From: Planctomycetota bacterium
Lineage (GTDB): Bacteria; Planctomycetota; PLA2; JAEUHO01
DNA length: 9,020 nt
Assembly (NCBI GenBank): GCA_026647295.1
Contig: JAPKHB010000143.1
Location: forward strand, 1 to 9,020
Direction of reading: 5' to 3'
How positions within the stretch are numbered: the first letter of the stretch is position 1; each line of letters opens with the position of its first letter. Positions 6,053 to 9,020 of the stretch are shown here, piece after piece. The notes below the pieces were generated by a model. That model saw only the letters and a program-made list of their open reading frames with translations. It was not told the DNA's origin and ran no database searches. The position numbers and the translations under genes are program-made.

Positions 6053-6679
6053 ATGGCGCTCCGAGCCATCCTTCCCGGACCTTCCGACGAGCGCCTCGCA
6101 GGGATTGGCGTCCCCGCGGCGGTCGATGCGCTGATCCGCGACTGCGAAGCGTCCTCCAACGCCTTCCATGTGCGCACGGCCGACGCTCCTGTGGTGGGAT
6201 TCGTACAGAGCGAGCTCCGCGGCGCGTACCGCGCCCTCTCGTGGATCCTGGGCGCCAACGTGCTGACCGGCCGCGTGTTCCTGGAGTGGGGCAGCGGCAT
6301 CGGCGGGGTCACGCTGCTGGCTGCCGGGCTCGGGTTCGACGCGACGGGCATCGAAGTGGATGCGTCGCTCGTCGGCGTGGCCCGCGAACTGGCGGGCCGT
6401 CACGGCCTGGGGGCGGAGTTCGCCTGCGGCAGTTTCCTGCCGGCGGACGCCGACGTGGGGCCGCAGGACCTGGACGAGTTCGCCTGGCTGGACACGAGCG
6501 CGGCGCCGGCCTACGACGAACTCGGCATGGACGTGGACGACGCCGACCTGATCTTCGTGTATCCCTGGCCCGGTGAGGAGGCCGTCGTGCTGAACCTGTT
6601 CGACGCCTACGCGCCGCGGGGCGCCCTGCTGCTCATGAACCAGGGTCGCGAGGGGTTTCGCATCTGCCGCAAGGTGTGA
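6053..6679 (+). CDS. Class I SAM-dependent methyltransferase, 208 aa
   Basis: Motif I is FLEWGSGIGGVTLLAA (76-91), the SAM-binding glycine loop with E-W-G-S-G in place of the common D-x-G-x-G. GIEVD (99-103) supplies the acidic residues for the ribose. DADLIFVYPWPGEEAVVLNLF (163-183) is the motif IV/post-motif segment, and APRGALLLMNQGREGFRICR (187-206) the last strand pair. The N-terminal 70 residues are helical and include a QSELRGAYRALSWIL segment (52-66) that probably forms a cap. The fold resembles the EWGSG/YPWPGEE-type methyltransferases of unknown substrate seen in several phyla; this is recognition of motifs only. Third-position GC bias is strong, so it matches the host. It is an isolated gene bracketed by the two 194-bp repeats. 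ATG 6053 is chosen because coding bias starts there; the frame is open back to 5936. Confidence 0.82.
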   Translation: MALRAILPGPSDERLAGIGVPAAVDALIRDCEASSNAFHVRTADAPVVGFVQSELRGAYRALSWILGANVLTGRVFLEWGSGIGGVTLLAAGLGFDATGIEVDASLVGVARELAGRHGLGAEFACGSFLPADADVGPQDLDEFAWLDTSAAPAYDELGMDVDDADLIFVYPWPGEEAVVLNLFDAYAPRGALLLMNQGREGFRICRKV

Positions 6680-6717
6680 CCCGGATGCGCGGCCGGGGCG
6701 GCGCGGCGGTATCAGGC

Positions 6718-6910
6718 GGTACCGAGCGCGGCTCGTAACCGTCAGGTGCCCGGCGGCGGGCGGTTCCCTCCGGGACACTGGAGACCCGGGAGCGCCCGGG
6801 CAAGCCCCCGACGAGGGCTCGGCCCGGCAGCCCCTTGGGCGGGCGTTCGGGATTTCCCTCGTTGCCGGACCCGGCCTGGCGGGCGAAGGAGACGAGCCGC
6901 GCTCGGTACC
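6718..6910 (+). repeat. 193-bp intergenic element, copy B (perfect 19-bp inverted-repeat ends)
   Basis: It begins GGTACCGAGCGCGGCTCGT and ends with the exact reverse complement ACGAGCCGCGCTCGGTACC (6892-6910). CCGTCAGGTGCC follows the left arm at 6739-6750, and CTCGTTGCC lies at about 6858-6866; this second CTCGT could also pair with the ACGAG of the right arm, allowing two alternative folds. The unit is 39 bp after the methyltransferase stop, just as copy A is 33 bp after the preceding gene. The rest of the 334-bp gap (6911-7013) holds only a GGGGGAGG Shine-Dalgarno sequence (7002-7009) for the next gene. Perfect arms mean either recent arrival as a MITE-like element or selection on an RNA stem. 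No target-site duplication is seen. Confidence 0.75.
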
Positions 6911-7013
6911 CCCCGCGCCAGTGACGGGGAGGAACCGACGCAACACCGCCCCTGGCGAGGGCGTTGTCATGGACCAGCCCGGCCGACGCGGACCGTCCGC
7001 CGGGGGAGGCCCC

Positions 7014-8204
7014 ATGACGCGTTCGATCCTCGTTCTTCTGCTGTCTGCGGCCATCCTCCCCCTCTCCGGCACGGTCGCCCGTGGCGACTCGTGGATGGCG
7101 CCCCCCCAGCAACTCGTCCCGGCGCCCGACGGCCGGACGTACCTCATCCTCGATCCAACCCCCGTGACGGAGGCTTCGTTCGTCCTGTGCGAGCGGCGCC
7201 CGGGTGCCCCGCCGCGAAGGGCCGTCCGGGTGGCGGCCGGGGCGGCTGGCGGGCCCCTCGGTCCCGACCCAGGCGACCGCGTGCTCGCCAGGGGCCGCTG
7301 CCCCGTACCGATGGAGGTCTACTGCCTTGACCGCGGCGAGGGATTCGTGCTCTTCGAGACCTACGCACAGCTCGGCCACGGCCCGGTGGCCGTGCGCTAC
7401 GACGGCAACGGCGGGCCGGCGTGGTCCGTGCGGCTGAGCGACCTGTTCAGCCCGGAGGAGATCGGCGGCTTCCGCAACTCGGTGTCGTCCATCTGGTGGT
7501 ACGAGACGGTTCGCTTCGACCCGAAGCGCGGCGAACTCGTCGTCGTGTACGAACAGCCGAGGGTCGTGCCCCCTGACGCCGAGACGCGCGGCCCCAACCT
7601 CGGTCCCCGGCGCGGATCCGGCGTGCTCCGCATCGCGCTCGCCGACGGCGCGCACGTGTTCGGCAAGCCGGCGGATCTGCTCGAGCAGGTCGGACACGGA
7701 ACGCCCGAACAGCAGAGGAAGGTGCTGGACGCCGTGGCGCGCGCGCAGCCTCCTGGCTGGCAGGCGGCGCTGCGCAAGGTACTCGCCGACGAGGGGGGCG
7801 CGTTGCTCCCGCGCATTGCGGCTGCTGTACACCTGCAGACCGCGGGCGGCGATGCGCGTGGCCGCGACCTCGTGCGCCAGGCGGCCGCCTCGGACGAACC
7901 GCCCGAGGTGCGCGCCCTGGCGCTGGAGCACCTCGCGGCCTTTGACGGCGACGACGCGATTGCCGCGTTGCGCGCCGCGCTGCGGGCGGAGCCGGAACCA
8001 GCGGTCAGTCTCGCGATCTACCGCGCGCTGGCCGCGCGCGGCGCGAGCGCCCTGCCCACCCTGGGGGAGATGGTGGGGGAGCGGGACGCGCCCTCGGGGT
8101 ACCGCTGCGTCGCCCGCGCACCCGCGCCGAAGAAGCCGCCGCGCAGGCCCTGCGCCGCCGCATGGGCATGGTCTTCCAGCGCTTCAACCTCTTTCCCCAC
8201 ATGA
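7014..8204 (+). CDS. Secreted HEAT-repeat protein, C-terminal part replaced after codon 362
   Basis: ATG 7014 has a GGGGGAGG Shine-Dalgarno sequence 4 nt upstream and starts a clear signal peptide (MTRSILVLLLSAAILPLSGT, likely cleavage after ARG, residues 22-24). Residues about 25-220 form an unrecognised, probably beta-rich domain with SVSSIWWYETVRFDP (156-170). Residues about 228-350 are helical with HEAT/PBS-lyase-like repeats, for example PPEVRALALEHLAAFDGDDAIAALRAAL. From residue 363 (base 8100) the frame loses its character and ends at 8204 in residues that shadow an ABC ATPase read in another frame. The true protein probably stops being encoded at G362 (8097-8099) and may resume at 8895 in the same phase. 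As it stands the 396-aa product would carry a 34-residue artificial tail. An ATG at 6970 is in frame but precedes the Shine-Dalgarno sequence. Confidence 0.72.
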   Translation: MTRSILVLLLSAAILPLSGTVARGDSWMAPPQQLVPAPDGRTYLILDPTPVTEASFVLCERRPGAPPRRAVRVAAGAAGGPLGPDPGDRVLARGRCPVPMEVYCLDRGEGFVLFETYAQLGHGPVAVRYDGNGGPAWSVRLSDLFSPEEIGGFRNSVSSIWWYETVRFDPKRGELVVVYEQPRVVPPDAETRGPNLGPRRGSGVLRIALADGAHVFGKPADLLEQVGHGTPEQQRKVLDAVARAQPPGWQAALRKVLADEGGALLPRIAAAVHLQTAGGDARGRDLVRQAAASDEPPEVRALALEHLAAFDGDDAIAALRAALRAEPEPAVSLAIYRALAARGASALPTLGEMVGERDAPSGYRCVARAPAPKKPPRRPCAAAWAWSSSASTSFPT

Positions 8205-8644
8205 GCGTGCTCGACAACGTGATGCTCGCGCCGCGCAAGGTCCGCGGCATGAGCGGGCAGGACGCGCGCGAGATGGCCGAACGCATGATCGCGAAGGTCG
8301 GCATGAACGAGTTCACGCATCGCGCGCCCAAGACCCTCAGCGGCGGGCAGCAGCAGCGCGCGGCCATCGCGCGGGCCCTGGCGATGGAGCCCGAAGTCCT
8401 GCTGCTCGACGAGATCACCTCCGCGCTGGATCCGGCCATGACGCGCGAGGTCTTCAAGGTCGTGCGCGCGCTGGCCGGCGATGGCATCACCATGCTCCTG
8501 GTGACCCACGACCTGCCCTTCGCGCGCGACACCGCCGACCGCGCCGTGGTGATCCACAAGGGCCTCGTCGCCGCCGACGGCACGCCCGAAGCCGTCCTCA
8601 GCGACGCCCTGCCCGCCGAACTGCGCGAGTTGCTGGCGCTGTAA
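8099..8644 (+). pseudogene. Polar amino acid ABC transporter ATPase, N-terminus missing (GlnQ-type)
   Basis: A frame open from 8099 encodes VPLRRPRTRAEEAAAQALRR and then the familiar MGMVFQRFNLFPHMSVLDNV from ATG 8162. It contains the Q-loop (VFQ), the signature LSGGQQQR, Walker B VLLLDE, the D-loop SALD and the H-loop VTHD, and ends at TAA 8642. These are hallmarks of GlnQ/HisP/ArtP-type ATPases importing polar amino acids with a periplasmic binding protein. The usual first 70 or so residues, with the Walker A GxxGxGKST, are absent, so the product cannot bind ATP normally. The sequence starts exactly where the HEAT gene loses its own character. No permease or binding-protein gene is present. 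ATG 8162 is an internal methionine, not a real start. I call it a gene fragment. Confidence 0.83.
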
Positions 8645-8650
8645 CAGCAG

Positions 8651-8678
8651 TCTCCGGTCTCCCGTTTCCGGCTTCCAG
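8651..8678. repeat. Degenerate heptamer tandem repeat (TCTCCGG-like, four units)
   Basis: Units TCTCCGG, TCTCCCG, TTTCCGG and CTTCCAG follow each other from 7 bp after the ATPase stop. From memory, such TTTCCGG-like 7-mer runs occur in intergenic DNA of many unrelated bacteria. Confidence 0.6.
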
Positions 8679-8752
8679 TTATTGCCTTCCGTGAGCGTTT
8701 CGAAAGGACGGCTGACCTCGTAGGAAGGAATCGAACCTCAATTTCCCTTTCC

Positions 8753-8782
8753 GTTCTTCGCGCCTTGGCGTCTTTGCGTGAG
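8753..8782. repeat. Degenerate octamer tandem repeat (minus-strand CGCAAAGA-like units)
   Basis: On the minus strand the units CGCAAAGA, CGCCAAGG and CGCGAAGA are in tandem with period 8. They would translate as SRKDAKARR, a peptide I remember from many spurious ORFs in diverse genomes. It lies in the AT-richer spacer (8645-8800), which shows no gene. Confidence 0.6.
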
Positions 8783-8800
8783 CAACTCGCAATCGAAAGA

Positions 8801-8896
8801 TTATTGCCCGCGCTGGATCTCGCCGGGCTGCTCGGCGGGGCCGGCGGGCGTCGCGGGCGCGTTCTTGTCGTCCTTGGCGCCTTCAGCGGGCGCGGG
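8801..8896 (-). pseudogene. C-terminal 31 codons of an unidentified protein (truncated)
   Basis: Reading minus from 8896, the frame gives PAPAEGAKDDKNAPATPAGP, then AEQPGEIQRGQ and TAA (8803-8801). Nearly every codon ends in G or C, the bias of a real gene in this composition, and the Pro/Ala/Glu/Lys-rich content is typical of a flexible C-terminal tail. Upstream of 8896 the minus frame meets rare codons and a plus-strand coding frame takes over, so the rest of the gene is missing. It is convergent with the ATPase fragment. Identity cannot be given. Confidence 0.45.
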
Positions 8897-9020
8897 CCTT
8901 CGCGACCTCTGCGGGATCGAGCCGCTCGGGGGCCTCTACCGCTCGCTCTCCGGCGAGCGGGAGGCGCGCGGGCTCCTGCGGGCCGAGGCACGCGACGACC
9001 TCCCCGGCCTCGCTCCGCGC
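8895..9020 (+). CDS. Partial coding frame, possibly the continuation of the HEAT-repeat gene
   Basis: The 42 codons to the window end read GLRDLCGIEPLGGLYRSLSG, then EREARGLLRAEARDDLPGLAPR. Almost all end in G or C, which is strong evidence of coding on this strand. There is no start codon with a ribosome site, so it is an internal piece. It is in the same phase as the gene starting at 7014 (the distance from 7014 is a multiple of three), and joining it to codon 362 gives a smooth helical sequence. Without a homologue this link is an inference; it could equally be an unrelated gene fragment. Confidence 0.5.

Larger units (their letters stand above)
8099..8896. other. Inserted or mis-joined 798-bp segment with gene fragments at both ends
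   Basis: The left edge lies between HEAT-protein codon G362 and the first recognisable GlnQ-type residues. The right edge lies where a minus-strand coding frame stops and a plus-strand frame in the HEAT phase begins. CGGG occurs at both edges (8095-8098 and 8893-8896), which could be a 4-bp duplication or microhomology. Removing the segment joins ERDAPSG to LRDLCGIEP in frame. It has no transposase and no matching terminal repeats. Both of its outer genes are cut, so it looks like a random piece of another locus or genome rather than a normal mobile element. Confidence 0.5.

Noticed and set aside
6633..7931. Long minus-strand open frame across the repeat and the HEAT gene
   Set aside because: It crosses copy B and is antisense to a gene with a signal peptide and Shine-Dalgarno sequence; composition is low-complexity.
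8720..8745. tRNA-like T-arm on the minus strand (GAGGTTCGATTCCTT)
   Set aside because: Only the T-loop resembles a tRNA. No anticodon arm, D-arm or acceptor stem can be formed by the neighbouring sequence.
8005..8991. Minus-strand open frame of about 328 codons over the ATPase fragment
   Set aside because: It is a shadow of the GlnQ-type frame and includes the octamer and heptamer repeats; no domain is seen.

Overview
This is a GC-rich (roughly 70% or more) bacterial chromosomal window. It carries ordinary single-gene units, no RNA genes and no CRISPR array. Strong G/C bias at third codon positions, GTG starts, secreted or lipoprotein enzymes, and HEAT- and TPR-type proteins suggest a free-living environmental bacterium of a GC-rich phylum (Planctomycetota, Myxococcota or Acidobacteriota type). 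The phylum cannot be settled from this sequence.

Layout. Bases 1-136 are AT-rich and unlike the rest. They abut, inside a gene, the minus-strand N-terminus of a DinB-family protein (134-298), which is therefore truncated. Next come a secreted alpha/beta-hydrolase (404-1732), a class I SAM methyltransferase (1768-2520) and a conserved hypothetical protein (2712-3209), all on plus. On minus are a two-helix membrane protein of 65 aa (3405-3602) and a CrtC/AttH-type lipocalin-like lipoprotein (3665-4843). On plus again are a membrane-anchored TPR-like protein (5150-5773), a second SAM methyltransferase (6053-6679) and a secreted HEAT-repeat protein starting at 7014. The second methyltransferase is bracketed by two direct copies (5806-5999, 6718-6910) of a 193-194 bp intergenic element with long terminal inverted repeats.

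The HEAT-repeat reading frame is cut at about 8099 by a segment of about 798 bp. The segment holds only the 3' part of a GlnQ-type ABC ATPase (no Walker A), an intergenic spacer with two short-period tandem repeats, and the last 31 codons of an unrelated convergent gene. After it, a strongly biased plus-strand frame in the same phase as the HEAT gene resumes at 8895 and runs off the window. With the broken DinB gene this makes the window a mosaic with at least three gene-internal junctions. They could be real insertions or assembly chimeras.

Regulation. Five genes have a TANNNT-like (one CANNNT) -10 hexamer ending 6-8 nt before the start codon and no Shine-Dalgarno sequence, which is the arrangement expected for leaderless mRNAs. 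Four other genes have clear purine-rich Shine-Dalgarno sequences. The intact genes do not form one evident pathway or operon. No defence system, biosynthetic cluster or other coherent new system is visible; the most unusual features are the mosaic junctions, the paired repeat and the start-proximal promoters.
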